The position numbers and the translations under genes are program-made. Of a stretch of DNA of 64,000 bases, positions 47,361 through 59,189 are shown one piece after another. The stretch's first letter is position 1. Each line of letters opens with the position of its first letter. Origin of the DNA: Opisthocomus hoazin (taxonomy: Eukaryota > Chordata > Aves > Opisthocomiformes > Opisthocomidae); NCBI RefSeq assembly GCF_030867145.1, contig NC_134433.1:15845896-15909895 (forward strand), given 5' to 3'. The notes beneath the pieces are model-generated. The model was not told the DNA's origin. It did no database searches and was given only the letters and a program-made list of their open reading frames with translations.

Positions 47361-50300
47361 CTGGAAGTTCTGCCTCTTCAGGTGCCTTATTCCCAGTAGT
47401 AAAGGTGTTTAACTTCTTGCACTGGATGGTCCAGGCCCTGCTGCGTGCCTGACGCGCTGTCACAGCTGAGAAGTGTCATCTTTTTATAGCTAATTGGGAG
47501 GAGCTGCTATTTATACAGACATGATAATTTCCTCTTCCGTCATTTGCTTAAATGTAGAATAGGGTAAATTGTAACAATACCAGGTAATTTGGACCTTTGC
47601 TGTTTTTTTAGTGACTTTTAGTGAAATTGGGCAGTGTGAAAGATGTGATGTTACAGCTGCCTGCTGAAGGGAGAGTGGCGTGCTGTTGCAGAGATGGTCA
47701 CGCTGCGGCGTGGAACAGTGTGAGAAAGTAACGAGCAGGGTTCGGAGCTGGTTAGAAGGTCGTTCTTCCCGTGCCTGCAAACTCCAGGGCCCGGCTCATT
47801 TTTTATTAAAGATTCTGGCTTTGGGCTACATGAAAAGCAATGACTGTGTTTCCAACCCCCCGCCTTTTGTCTGTGTGATTTTTCCCCCTCCCCTTTTGTC
47901 TGTGTGGTTTTTCCCCCTCCCCTTTTGTCTGTGTGGTTTTTCCCCCCCCCCACTTTTGTTTATGTTTTCTTCTTAAAAAACCAAACTACCACCAGGCCAG
48001 AACGGAGCGGGTGTAAATGACACCAAACACATCTCCTCTCTTCCTGCTTGCCTGGCTCTCCCCTAGGAGGATGAGGAGGGGAGGATTTCCTTCTGGTTTC
48101 GTACCTGCCTCCCAGACGCCTCCTCCGCAGCGTGGTTTTGTGGCGCTGCCGCTGTGTGCGATGCAGGAGAACTCTTACAAATCTGTGTCGTGTGGCGGTG
48201 CAAAGGAGGACTTAAAAATGCCCAGGGCTGGTTTTTGCGTGGCTCGACAGACTGCCCGTCGCAGCGTGGTTACAGCAGGCTCACTCCGTTGTCCTTGGAA
48301 GGTCAAACTTTATTCCTAATTCCGCTCTGTAATTCCAGAGGAGCGTGAGATTTTATCGCAGAGCACAGACCCCTCGTGTCCCGGCGCTGCGGTAGCTGTG
48401 GGCCCTGGGGTCCGTCTCCAGAGCCCACCGCGGTGGCACACGCGCCCACCCCAGCGAGGGATTCCTGCCTGCCACGCTGCACCCACGCGTCGCAGCCTAG
48501 AGAGGCCAGCGCGATGGGCGCACCCCCCTCCAGCACCCACGCCTGGGAACCCCGGTGCTGCATGGCGGTAGGAGAAGTTTTAATGTAAACAAGTGACAAA
48601 AATGCATTGAAACGGGACTGGAGCGGGGACCTGGCCCGCGAGCGAGCCGTAGCCAGCCCTCCCTCCGCCGCCGGGCGACTGTCGCCAGCCCCCAGGAAGA
48701 GTGACCGGCAGCCCCGTGTCTCCTGCGCTGCGGCTGCCTGGCTTTGCCTTTCGTGGGTTTTTACAGAGGTAAAACTCTCATTTTGAGCATCCCGTTTCAC
48801 CTTTTGAACGGTTGGTGATGCTCTTGGCTTGCTGAAAATCGCGGTGGAAGTACTCGAAAAGGAGAAGCGCCATGAAGCCGAGTGCGAGAACACGTGAGCG
48901 GTTTCTCACTGGCTCCATTCACAGCTCGGTGGTCTCCTGTCTGTTGTCACCTCTCTAAAAAATTGCCAGCATTACTTTAAAGAGCATGTTCCTCTGTCAT
49001 CTGCTCTGTCTAGCTTCATCCTCGCCTCGCTGCTGAGCTTGGCTGTGCCTCCCTTTACTCACCTGAAGCATATTGAGCAGTAACGAATTTAGGGGACAGA
49101 CCAGCGCAGCAGCCTAGCAGTGTGCCCTGAGCGAGCTTCTGTGCAGAGCAGACTAGAAGAAAGTTGGAATTAATTCTTAATTAGTGCTTTATTTTGCGTT
49201 TGGAAAAAGTGACTGGGGCGGGTGCCCCGGGCAGAGCACTGCTGGCTGGATCGGCCGCTCTGCTGAGCAGGAGATTTACCCTCGCGTGCGGCTGTGGCCC
49301 GAGGGGTGGGATGAGAGACTCCTCATGGCTTTTTCTTTCCCCTTCTACATCTGAAATGACAGTGACTGTCCAGCTTCTTAACCATCAGTTCCCATGACCG
49401 CGTGAGAGAGGTTTATTGCGACTTGCCCTTCCTCTCACAGCCCAAACCTGGCGTGCCCGGGAAGCCAAACTGCGGCTTAGGCAGCGTGACGAAGCCTGGA
49501 TTCGTGCGGCGTAACCTGGCTGTCGGGGGGGAGTGCGTAGCCGTGCCCCACGCCCTGCCATGTGCCTCGCTGACGTGTGCGTGCCCTTCTTCTGGAGCAG
49601 GTACGTGGCCAAACTGGTGGGAAAAGCTGGGAGTGTAGCAGGGAGCGTGGGCTGTCGGCGGGGGAGGCTGGGAGTGCCGGCGCGGTGTGAGCTGGGGGGG
49701 TTCTTCCCGGGGGGCTGGCAGGGCAGAGCCGGCGGGGGGGCTGGCAGGGTCGGCTGGCTGCAGTGGTGGGGACTCTGGAAGGAGAAGCGGTCAGAGACGT
49801 TCCCCTGCGCTGCGGGGCCGTTACGGCCGGTGGGTAACGGGGATCTGCGGGTAAAGGATGAGCGCTGAGGTGTTTGGTGTCGTTAGGAGGAAGCACAATT
49901 TAACCCAGAGTTCTGCATGTGTTTGACGGACGCCTTTGCAGGGCTGGGGTTGAAATGCCGATCGCCGCGACCTCAGAGGAACTCCGCTGCTTTAATTAAA
50001 AGGTTTGAGCCAGAGCCGTGGGTGAGCTGTTTATTATTTATCAAGCATTTACCCTCCAGCTGCCAGCGAAAGGTCAGCGGCTCTGCAGGAGGAGGGGTCG
50101 GGGGGGAGCTCGGGGGGGATCCCGCTAGGTGGGAGCCGTGCTCCGCTGCCACGAGGGACCAGGGCTGGCTGGAGCCCCCCGAGCCCCCTCCCCGGCTGGT
50201 CCTGCCGCGGTGGTGGGGACCCACCGGTGTCACGGCCGGGGGGTTCACTGCCGGCTGGAGGAGCCGGGAGCTGGCACCGAGCAGCGTGACGAGTGCGTGC

Positions 50301-50473
50301 GGTGGTGACGCCGGCCTTGCCTTCCTCCCGCAGGCTGATGCTGGGGAGAAGTCTGAGCTTTCACCAAAAATATTTGAAAGGAAATCTCCGTTCCCCCCTG
50401 GGAGCGAGTGGGATGGGTGGCTGCTGGGATATGAGATGCACCCAGGGAATGGGGGGGCGGGGAGAGCCCCTGG
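47361..50473. other. Intergenic DNA downstream of MRPS23
   Basis: No gene recognised. It includes a 30-bp pyrimidine-rich repeat at 47862-47962 and a GC-rich stretch around 49650-50340. Confidence 0.6.
47862..47962. repeat. About 30-bp repeat (TTTTGTCTGTGTGGTTTTTC...), four units
   Basis: The TTTTGTCTGTGTG core recurs at 47864, 47894 and 47923, with a degenerate fourth copy at 47954. Each core is followed by a CCCCCTCCCC run. Confidence 0.9.
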
Positions 50474-50693
50474 GTCACAGAATCACAGAATAGTAGGGGT
50501 TGGAAGGGACCTCTGTGGGTCATCTAGTCCAGCCCCCCTGCCGAAGCAGGGTCACCTACAGTAGGCTGCACAGGATCTTGTCCAGGCGGGTCTTGAATAT
50601 CTCCAGAGAAGGAGACTCCACAACCTGCCTGGGCAGCCTGGGCCAGGGCTCCGTCACCCTCAGAGGGAAGAAGTTCTTCCTCATGTTCAGACG
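50474..50693 (-). mobile_element. CR1 LINE fragment, copy 8 (TAG-type)
   Basis: It starts GTCACAGAATCACAGAATAG (well preserved terminal repeat) and contains CACCTACAGTAGGCTGCAC. The reverse strand reads [16 protein letters not shown] before the stop. Truncated at about 220 bp, within the LNMRKNFF segment. Confidence 0.93.
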
Positions 50694-51471
50694 GTGAACC
50701 CCAGCGCTGCCGGCCCCGGGGAAGGCAGAGGCTGCTCCTGGGGTCTGCAGGCGAAGGACGCTGTGACCTTGTCGCCTGCCCTTTGCCTTCGCAGGGCAGC
50801 TCGTGCAGTCGAGTAATGGCCTCACGCCTGGGCAAACCTCCGCGGTCGTCAGGCTTGCTGGTGACGGGAGCAAGGCTTTCGCTGCCTGGCAGTCCCGCAC
50901 CCCGTCACGGAGCAGCAGGGTCACCTTTGCCGGGCGAGAGTGCGGACCCCCTTCCTCCAGCAAGCCGGGTGCTGCGTGTAGCAGTTCCTCTCCCTGGTTG
51001 CCAGGCTATTTTTAAGTGACATTAAATGCCAAAGTGTCAGTTACAGGGTTCCTTACTGCCTGAGGCATCACAAAGCCCCATCGCAGGCGGTCGGTAGCCC
51101 CTGCGACAGCTCTGAAAGCCGGATTGCCAAGGTCAGGTCCTAAAACTGCGGGCCTCACCTGACAGTTTTAGGGTGAAGGACTCTGCCCGCTCTCTAGCAG
51201 GTCCCACCATGGAGTTCAAGCAGTCCTGATTGCAAAGTCTGCTGCTCTCGTGCGTCACCCACTCGTGCACCGACGCCCCGGGAGCGGGAGCAGTGAACCC
51301 GGCAAAGCAGCTGTGCCGCAGCCGCGGAGCTTGTGCCGGCGCGGCAGAGCTGGGCACGTGCCACTGTGCGGTGACGCGTCTGCAGCCACGCTGCCGGCCA
51401 CGCGCGGGCAGACTGACCCCTGTTAGGTGTCGAGGGCAGGGCAACTCGGGGTTTAGCAGGATCAGGTCTTC
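50694..51471. other. Intergenic DNA between CR1 copies 8 and 9
   Basis: No gene or repeat recognised. Confidence 0.6.
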
Positions 51472-51785
51472 TGCAGGGTGGGTGTCAGGAGGATGGGGCC
51501 AGACTCTTTCCAGTGGTGCCCAGTGACAGGACAAGGGGCAACAGGCACAAACTGAAGCAGAGGAAGCTCCAGCTGAACCCGAGGAAGAACTTCTTCCCTC
51601 TGAGGGTGACGGAGCCCTGGCCCAGGCTGCCCAGGGAGGCTGTGGAGTCTCCTTCTCTGGAGATATTCCAGCCCCGCCTGGACGCGGTGCTGTGCAGCCT
51701 GCTCTGGGTGACCCTGCTTGGGCAGGGGGTTGGGCTGGGTGACCCACAGAGGGCCCTGCCAACCCCGAACATTCTGTGATTCTGT
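51472..51785 (+). mobile_element. CR1 LINE fragment, copy 9 (TGG-type)
   Basis: About 310 bp beginning at the [10 protein letters not shown] segment and running through [20 protein letters not shown] and LDAVLCSLLW. TGG at 51705-51707 replaces the stop, and the frame ends at a TGA inside ATTCTGTGATTCTGT. Confidence 0.93.
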
Positions 51786-54012
51786 CTGGAGCAGCCAAAG
51801 TAATTCATCAGCTTTGCTGGAAACCCAGATGATTTGACCTCGCCAATGCCAAGGTTCACGAGGCTCGTAAGAACGCATTTAATGTTTTAAGCAGGTAGCT
51901 CCAAGTAAGATATTAAAATGTGGGCACTGCTGCGCTGTAGTATCCTTGTGCGATTACCTCTGCCCACCCTTCGCCTGCACACACACACACGCGCGTTTGG
52001 TCTTCAAATCTGCTTCATTTTGAGCTTTGGAATATTCCAGAAATCTGTATCTCCGGATCTTAGCTCGAATTTATGGTGGTGTTATACTTGCCGCCTTGTA
52101 CAACACCAGGTAGAAGATTTGCTGAGGTCTATCGAGGAGTATGATGGCCATCATTACCCAGGGAGGAGGCAGCCTCGCTGCTCAGCACGTGAATGGAGGC
52201 AACAGCCTGCTTTGCACCGCCCGGATTTAGAAAGCTTTTCTTTGGGTGAGTTGCTGGCTCTGCTGAAGGAGCGGGGCTCGGTGCTGCTGTCGGGGGACAG
52301 CCCGCTGCGATGGGGCTCTGCCGCTGCCGTTCCCTCGGGCTGTCGGGGCGGCCGGGCAGGCGAGCTGGGAATTTTGCCCTCATTTGCAGGAAGACGTACG
52401 GGGCGTCGGAGCAGGGCACAGGTCGCGGCGTAATAGCGATTCCTGGCCCCACGGCTCTGGGATGGACACGGTGCAGGACCATAACCCTGGGCAGGGCAGG
52501 AGGAAGGGACAGCGGCCGGCTTGGAGCATCCCATGAGAGCAGCGGGCTGAGCTCGGCGGTGGCTCGGCGTGAGGAAGCTGGCTGCTGTGTTACCAGTAAA
52601 CTGGAAGCACTGGCGGGACCAGACCCACCCCTCGTTCCCTTTTTCGATCAGTCGATGCAAGCCACGGACGGTTTGGCTCGCTGGCCTGCTTGTGGCTGGG
52701 TCGGCTGGAAGGGCTGAGCCCCGGCGGGACCCCGGCTGCGGGCGAGCACGCTGTGGGCTCTGCAGGTGCCTCTTCTGTTAGTGAGCGTTTTGCTCTTTGT
52801 TCGAGGAAGGGCAGGCTGGATCGTGTCCTGTGGCTTCGTTTGGGGAGTGCTCGGGAGCACAAGGGCTTTGCTGGCGGAGAGCGATGCACCCTCGGGGCTG
52901 CTCCCTCGGGGCCAGTCACCCCCCGCCTGCTCCCCCGGGCCGGGGACTGGAAATCATCCCGGGACACGGCAGGGATTCGGGATGTCCCCCGCTCCGAACC
53001 GCGGGGCGGCGGCGATGCTGGGGAGGGTCCCCCCGGGAGCGCCGGCGGCTCAGCTGTCCTTGGCCGCGTCGGTCTCCCTGCGCTGCTGCTGCTGCCTGTC
53101 TGCATATTGCAAGCTCATTCTGATGTGCGCTAATGCTATTATCCTCCAGAAATTGAAATCAAGTCTGAACCTATAATGTTTCACTGGGAGGGAATTGGGG
53201 TTATATATTCCTGTGTACAGCAGCATTCTATTTCAGTCATAGCATTTAATTATGATTGGTGTGTTAGTGCCCACCAGAGCATAACAAATTGTCATTATGT
53301 TATTCTGCTGAGTCTAATTTAATTGGCAAGTTGTCACAAAAGCAATTATCCATCATTTATTTTGTTGCCATAACCACATCTTGGAGAGCACCTGCTGTCT
53401 GAAGTGGAAAGGCTCTGCAGTCTCTTGGTCCTGGATTTCTTCCACTTGCCTGACACAAAGACACCATTTCCTCCTCTTATTTAAAAATATGTTCCTCGTT
53501 TCCCAGTGTGGGCTCGTGCGCGAGGCTGGAGACGCCGCAGGCAATGCTCTGCGCAGGTAGCGACCTGCCCCGGTGTCCCGGGGCTGGTGGGACCTGCGGA
53601 GGCTTCTCCCCTCCGGAGACCTGGGACTGTGCGGAGGCTCCGAGCTGTGGTCCAACGAGCGAGTCCCGGGCCCTGTCCGCCTCCTCGCTTCCGGAAAGTC
53701 AGGATGAAAGGAGGAGAGAAAGGGAAGTTTGAAGATGAGAGGTAAACCAGAGGAGCAGAAGGGACGCGTGGGCTCTGTCCCCAGACCCTGAGCCCGGCTG
53801 GACCCTCTCGTTCTGGAGCTGCTCAGCCGAGATAAAGAACAAACATCTGATGTTTGACATCTGCGTTGGCCTGAGCCAAACTGCTCCCTCGCCGGCCTCT
53901 TTGCTCCCGCCAGCAGCACCGCTGGCTGGCACGGCACGGTGCACCCTGCGCCAGCTGCGGCACGGCAGCCCCCGGGCCAAAGCCCACCGCCGCTCCCCGG
54001 TCCGAGAGCTGT
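51786..54012. other. Intergenic DNA with an AT-rich noncoding island
   Basis: No gene recognised. A short CA/CG dinucleotide run lies near 51979-51994. The AT-rich island at 53110-53385 is listed separately. Confidence 0.6.
53110..53385. promoter_or_regulatory. AT-rich island resembling a conserved noncoding element
   Basis: About 275 bp of complex, non-repetitive AT-rich sequence with homeodomain cores (TTTAATTATGATTGG, TTTAATTGGC, AGCAATTATCC) is embedded in GC-rich DNA. Its composition and density of TAAT/ATTA sites are typical of vertebrate conserved enhancers near developmental genes. Conservation itself cannot be seen here. Confidence 0.4.
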
Positions 54013-54247
54013 GCCGACCATCACCGAGCTGCGCCGACCATCACCGTGCTGCCGCCAACCATCGCCGAGCTGCCTCAAACCATCGCCGACCATCACCGAG
54101 CTGCGCCGACCATCGCCGAGCTGCCTCAAACCATCGCCGAGCTGCCTCAAACCATCACCGACCATCACCGAGCTGCGCCGACCATCACCGAGCTGCCTCA
54201 AACCATCACCGACCATCGCCGAGCTGCCTCAAACCATCGCCGAGCCA
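54013..54247. repeat. 20/21-bp minisatellite (ACCATCACCGAGCTGC...)
   Basis: Units alternate between a 20-bp type (ACCATCACCGAGCTGCGCCG) and a 21-bp type ending TGCCTCAA, with occasional 10-bp half units (ACCATCACCG). About twelve units. Reading frames through it (SPSCADHHRAA-like) are artefacts. Confidence 0.93.
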
Positions 54248-56269
54248 CCGCCGCTTCCACGGGCGCTTTTCACTGGGCGAGCTGCAGAGAAGGTATCTGG
54301 GCTCCCACAAAGCTCAGAATGCTGGCAAGGGAAGATCAGTGGTTTCTCACAATCCGGCAGGCAAAGCAATATCGGACTTCCCGAGACCAACCCGAAACGG
54401 CAGATTTTCTCCTTCCCGAGATGCCGCGGTGGCTGCGACCTGTCGGATTTCTAGATTTCGGAGACGGCATCCCCAAGCCCTGCAAGGCTAGCGCAGACTG
54501 AGCGAACTCGAAGCCTGTGACTCACGGTGATAAATGAGTAAACAAATGAAAATCTGTTTTGATGTCTGTATTTCTTTCAGTGAGTCCCCTCTCCGCCCTG
54601 TCTGTAATCTCTTCCCCTCTGGTAGTTCTGATTAGCTGCTAATGAGGAAAGATGGTTTTGTAGTTAAGGCACAGAGTGAGGGTTTTGTTCCTGGTTCTGC
54701 TTTTTTCCCTTCCGTGCCTTGATTTCCCCTTCTGTGAGCCAAGATACTGTTTGTTTAGGATGGATGTTGTAAAGTTCAATTAATCGGTATTTGCAAAGCG
54801 ATTTGCTTCAAAGGCGGGGTACGGTGACCTGAAAGGGAAAGTTAAACCTGAGGAATCCTCACGTTCCCCTCCCGGTGTCCCTGCTGGGACCGCAGCGGAG
54901 CGCCGGCCGTCTCGCGGTTCCCAGCAATGGGAACCTGCCCCTTGCCGAGCTCCGCACCCGGCGGAAGGAGCTCTGGGGGTCCCTAAGGTGTCCGGCTCTC
55001 ACCCCTGTGCATCACCGGCCGCTTACCAGGTTTTCCTCCGGCGACGGACGCTCCCGCTGCTCCGGGGCTGGACCCGGCCGAGGGGATGACCGGCAGCAGC
55101 GCAGTGTGCGTGTGGCGGGGCAGGTACCGGGGCTGGGGGGCACAGCCGTGGCGGGGGGCTGCGGGGCGCGCAGGGAGCCCTGGGACCGGGGCCCAGGCTG
55201 GGGTGCTGCTCGGCGAGAGCAGGTCACAGCCCTCTCTGCGGGCGTCTGCACGCCGTGGGAAGGCGAGGGCTTGATGAGAAGGTTTCCAAAGAATTCTGAG
55301 CATCTCGGGTGGTAAAATGGCGTGGGAATACATGATTTGAGTTAAAAACTCAGTTTCTTCTTTCTCCCCCTTTTCTGGGTTGCAGGGAGACAAGAGCAGC
55401 CGTTCTCTGACCAGAATCCCCGCGCTGCCGCGGGTGCACCGGTGCCGGGGGAGCAGCCTCGTGCTGCGTCGGTGCTCGGACGCGAAGGTGGGTGCTGGGG
55501 TTTGCTGGTGCTCTGGGGCAGCAGTTTGGGTCCGAGCGCGGTTTGCTTGGCTGCGGGGGGCTGCGGGTGCGGCGGGGGCAGAGCCCGCTGCGGCAGAGCC
55601 AAGCGTCCTGGCAGGGCAGTCCGGTGGCTGCCGAGCTGGAGGAAGGTGACGTGAGACGACGCGCTCTCGCCATCCCCAAGCTGCATTTCCTTTTTATATC
55701 AGAAGGGCTCGTAATAACAACGGGTCGAGAGCTGCCGGGCGCTGACCAGACACCGGAACGTAAGCGGCGTTTGACAGCGCTGCTTGTCCCCTTACCCAAA
55801 CGCTGCGACTCTTGCCCAGGAGCCCCATGAGATCTCGGTAAATAAATAAGTGGTGCCTGCAAGAGTTTTCCCCTTTTTGGGAAAACCTCCCACAGCTGGG
55901 AGGGCCGTGCTGCCCGCAGCCTGAAGTGCAGCCCAAAGCACCCGGATGAATTTTCCCTCGTGGCTTCTCGGCCGTGGGAAGCAGGGGCTTCCAAGGTGCT
56001 CTGGTGGGAGCTCCTGCAGCTGGAGAATCCAACAGCGAAATGCCCACCAGCAGCCCCTTTGCTCCTCCCTTTTTAGGAGCATTTCAAGTATTTACAGATT
56101 TACTGGTGTCTAGGGTTTTCCTCCATCAGTATGTGCCCAGCAGACGAGTGCCAGCGCCTGTGAGATTTGGAGCACTGCAACGAAACGGTCAGTTCTCAGC
56201 CTGTTTGCCAGCTACCTGGCATGGCTGGGAGGGACTGGGCTCCTGTCCTGCTCCCAGCGCTGGCCTCTC
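54248..56269. other. Intergenic DNA
   Basis: No gene recognised. An AT-rich pocket at about 54530-54850 could be a noncoding element; the rest is GC-rich. Confidence 0.55.
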
Positions 56270-56536
56270 ACAGAATCCCAGAATGGTGGGGGTTGGCAGG
56301 GCCCTCTGTGGGTCACCCAGCCCAACCCCCTGCCCAAGCAGGGTCACCCAGAGCAGGCTGCACAGCACCGCGGCCAGGCGGGGCTGGAATATCTCCAGAG
56401 AAGGAGACTCCACAGCCTCCCTGGGCAGCCTGGCCCAGGGCTCCGTCACCCTCAGAGGGAAGAAGTTCTTCCTCGGGTTCAGCTGGAGCTTCCTCTGCTT
56501 CAGTTTGTGCCCGTTGCCCCTTGTCCTGTTGCTGTC
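56270..56536 (-). mobile_element. CR1 LINE fragment, copy 10 (TGG-type)
   Basis: Starts TCACAGAATCCCAGAATGGT. The reverse strand encodes [37 protein letters not shown] and [12 protein letters not shown]. The usual stop is TGG, and mutated terminal repeats let the frame run out of the element. Confidence 0.93.
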
Positions 56537-58297
56537 TCCTTGCCCGTAGCTGCCACCTGCAGAACGCAGCGATGTGGGGAGTAAGGACGGGCGCACGTCG
56601 GGTCTGAAGGTGCCGGGGTGAGGATCTCTCTGCCAGGACCGTCCTCTCCAGGTCACCGGTGTGGGTGGTGCCTGGGGACCAGCAGCAGCTTTGGCTGGTG
56701 CCGAGGCGTGCTCAGTGCCCGCGGCGCAGAGGTCTGCGGGGAGGCTGGTGCGGGGACGGAGGAGCAGCCCTGTGCGGCACCTCACCGACGGCCGATCTGC
56801 GAGAGCCGGGACAGCGCGCGTTTTTCAGGCCATGCTCCAGATACGAGGCTGGCAGGGGAGCTGCAGCCCGGAGCCCTTCCCACGCTACGTGAGATGAGCA
56901 GGTAAACACGCCGCGCTCGCCACGGGCTCAGCCCGGGCTGGGGGTCCCAGCCCCCCGCGCTGCCGATGCTGCTGGGGTGGGCATCACGGGGAAAGCTGCA
57001 CCCTCTGAAGCCCCACACGTGGTGGGAGCCCCGCGCTCGAGGGCCAGAAGTACCCAGCCCCGTCCCCGAGTCCCTTTGCATCCTCAGAGCACTCGTTCCA
57101 ATGGATTTTACTCTCGTTTACCTCTTGGTGCCACTTTTGCTTCTCCTACTGACGCAGTCCCAACAGCGGGAGCGGGAGGAAGGCAGCTCCCGGCGCAGCT
57201 TCCTCCTCCGCTTGCTGTATCTGCTGGGTTGGTGTCGTTTTTTATTTCCATTCCCTCCCTGCCCTTGGGCTGGTGTCTGGAGGAGGACCCCAAGGAGAGG
57301 AGGGACAGCGAGGGACGGCCGTCCTGGGGCCAAGGAACGCTGCGTAATCTGGGCGACGGCTCTCGGCAGAGCCTGGGCGCGGGGGGAAAGGGTGCTGGGC
57401 GCTGCGGCAGCGCTGGCAGGAACTTGTGCGGCTGGTTTACGGGTGAAATTCCTTCGGATGCTGGGGGTTCACGAAGCTGCCAAGCACGATAAATAGCTCA
57501 TTGGAATGTATTATTTAGCAAATTATAATGAGAAGCAGAAAATATATGGAGGGGAGCAGACACATTCCCCAGTTGGCAACTTCTTGACTGTTTGGAGCCA
57601 GGAAGCAGAGATTTAAGAGGGTTTGGGAGTTTCCATGGCTTCCCGTGTGGATAAATCACCCCTCTGCAGACGTGTTTACGGGGTGCCCTGCTGCTGCGTC
57701 TGATCCCGGGGCACAAAACCACTCCAAGGGCTGGAGGGAGGTGAGCGAGCACCGCGCTTCCCGGCTGCTGGTTTGAGAGCAGCCTGCCTGGGAGCTGCGT
57801 TCGGCTGCTGGGTGCTGTGCGAGGGGCTCTGGGTCCTGGCCCTGCGCTCCCGAGAGTCCCCGGGGACGCGCTCGGGTCAGCCCCGAAGCCGGCGTGGCTG
57901 GGTGGGCTGGGCAGAAGGTGCCTGCACGAGAGACAAGAGCGTCTCTTCCTCTCGGCTTCTCTTTTGCTGTGAATATTCAAGGTTGTGCGTTGCGCTGCCT
58001 GCGAGATCAGAGGGTGGTTTTTCATAAAGCTTTCTTTTTTGGAGAAAGTGAGTCTCAAGGAGCGTTCGCAGTTCCTTGGAAAGCGAGGTGGGAGCCCTTT
58101 CGTTAGCCTTCTCCTGGGACGGCCTTGGCGTGGCGCGGGGCTGGACGCTGCTGCTTACGGAGCCTGGAGGCAGAGGCCAACGGGTCAGCGAGACGGGAGT
58201 TTGGCGATGGCTGCTCCCCGCTCGGGGCCAGGACGCGTTTCCTCCCGTAGTAATTATTAGTCGGGGTCAGCTGATTTGGACGAGGTCGGTTTTTCTG
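56537..58297. other. Intergenic DNA
   Basis: No gene recognised. An AT-rich pocket lies at 57490-57600. Confidence 0.55.
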
Positions 58298-58593
58298 GGG
58301 CCAAGCTCTTTCCAGTGGTGCCCAGCGACAGGACAAGGGGCAACGGGCACAAACTGAAGCAGAGGAAGCTCCAGCTGAACCCGAGGAAGAACTTCTTCCT
58401 TCTGAGGGTGACGGAGCCCTGGCCCAGGCTGCCCAGGGAGGCTGTGGAGTCTCCTTCTCTGGAGATATTCCAGCCCCGCCTGGCCGCGGTGCTGTGCAGC
58501 CTGCTGTGGGTGACCCTGCTTGGGCAGGGGGTTGGGCTGGGGGACCCACAGAGGGCCCTGCCAGCCCCCACCATGCTGTGATTCTGGGATTCT
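58298..58593 (+). mobile_element. CR1 LINE fragment, copy 11 (TGG-type)
   Basis: About 295 bp from the [15 protein letters not shown] segment through [20 protein letters not shown] to LAAVLCSLLW. TGG at 58507-58509 replaces the stop; the frame ends at the TGA of ATGCTGTGATTCTGG. LAAV rather than LDAV is shared with copy 10. Confidence 0.93.
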
Positions 58594-59189
58594 CTCCGCG
58601 TTTCTGCCACGCTGGGTCTGGGAAGGCACCAGCAGCCGGGACGTGAAGCCCAGGTGGCTCTCCCCACCGCGACAAACGTCTCCGTGCAGCGCGTGGAAAC
58701 CTCGCACGGCAAACGCGGGAGCGTTTTCTTCTTCTGTCCGCCCAGGCGCGTTCCAGCGTGCTCTTCGCAGGCTCGCCCCGTGCAGCTCCGTGGTGCTGTA
58801 AGAGCTGTGAGCATCCTTGGTTTTGTTTTTAATCTGGAGAAAAGACCCGGTGCTGTTGCAGGGGTTGCTGACGACGAGGACAGGACCCCAGCTCCTTCTC
58901 TTGCTGTAACCAGCACGGTGGGAGCTGCACCCCTGGAGCCGTAACCCGCTTCTTCCCTGGGAAGGAGACCACCAGACCTCCTGGATGCCGGCGCTCGGGG
59001 TGGGTACGGTCCCAAACCGGGGTGTGTTGTGCTCGGGGCTGGGCAGGTGAGATCTGCCTGCACCCCTCTGCCACGTCCCTCCGGGCGCACGTTGGCGTGG
59101 GACCAAACGGGAGCTGGAATTCCTCTTACGGCTCGCTGGGGCTCTGCCCGGTGCTTTGCCGTCCCCCTCCTCAGCCCAGCGCAGCCCCT
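58594..59189. other. Intergenic DNA
   Basis: No gene or repeat recognised before the compound minisatellite. Confidence 0.55.
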
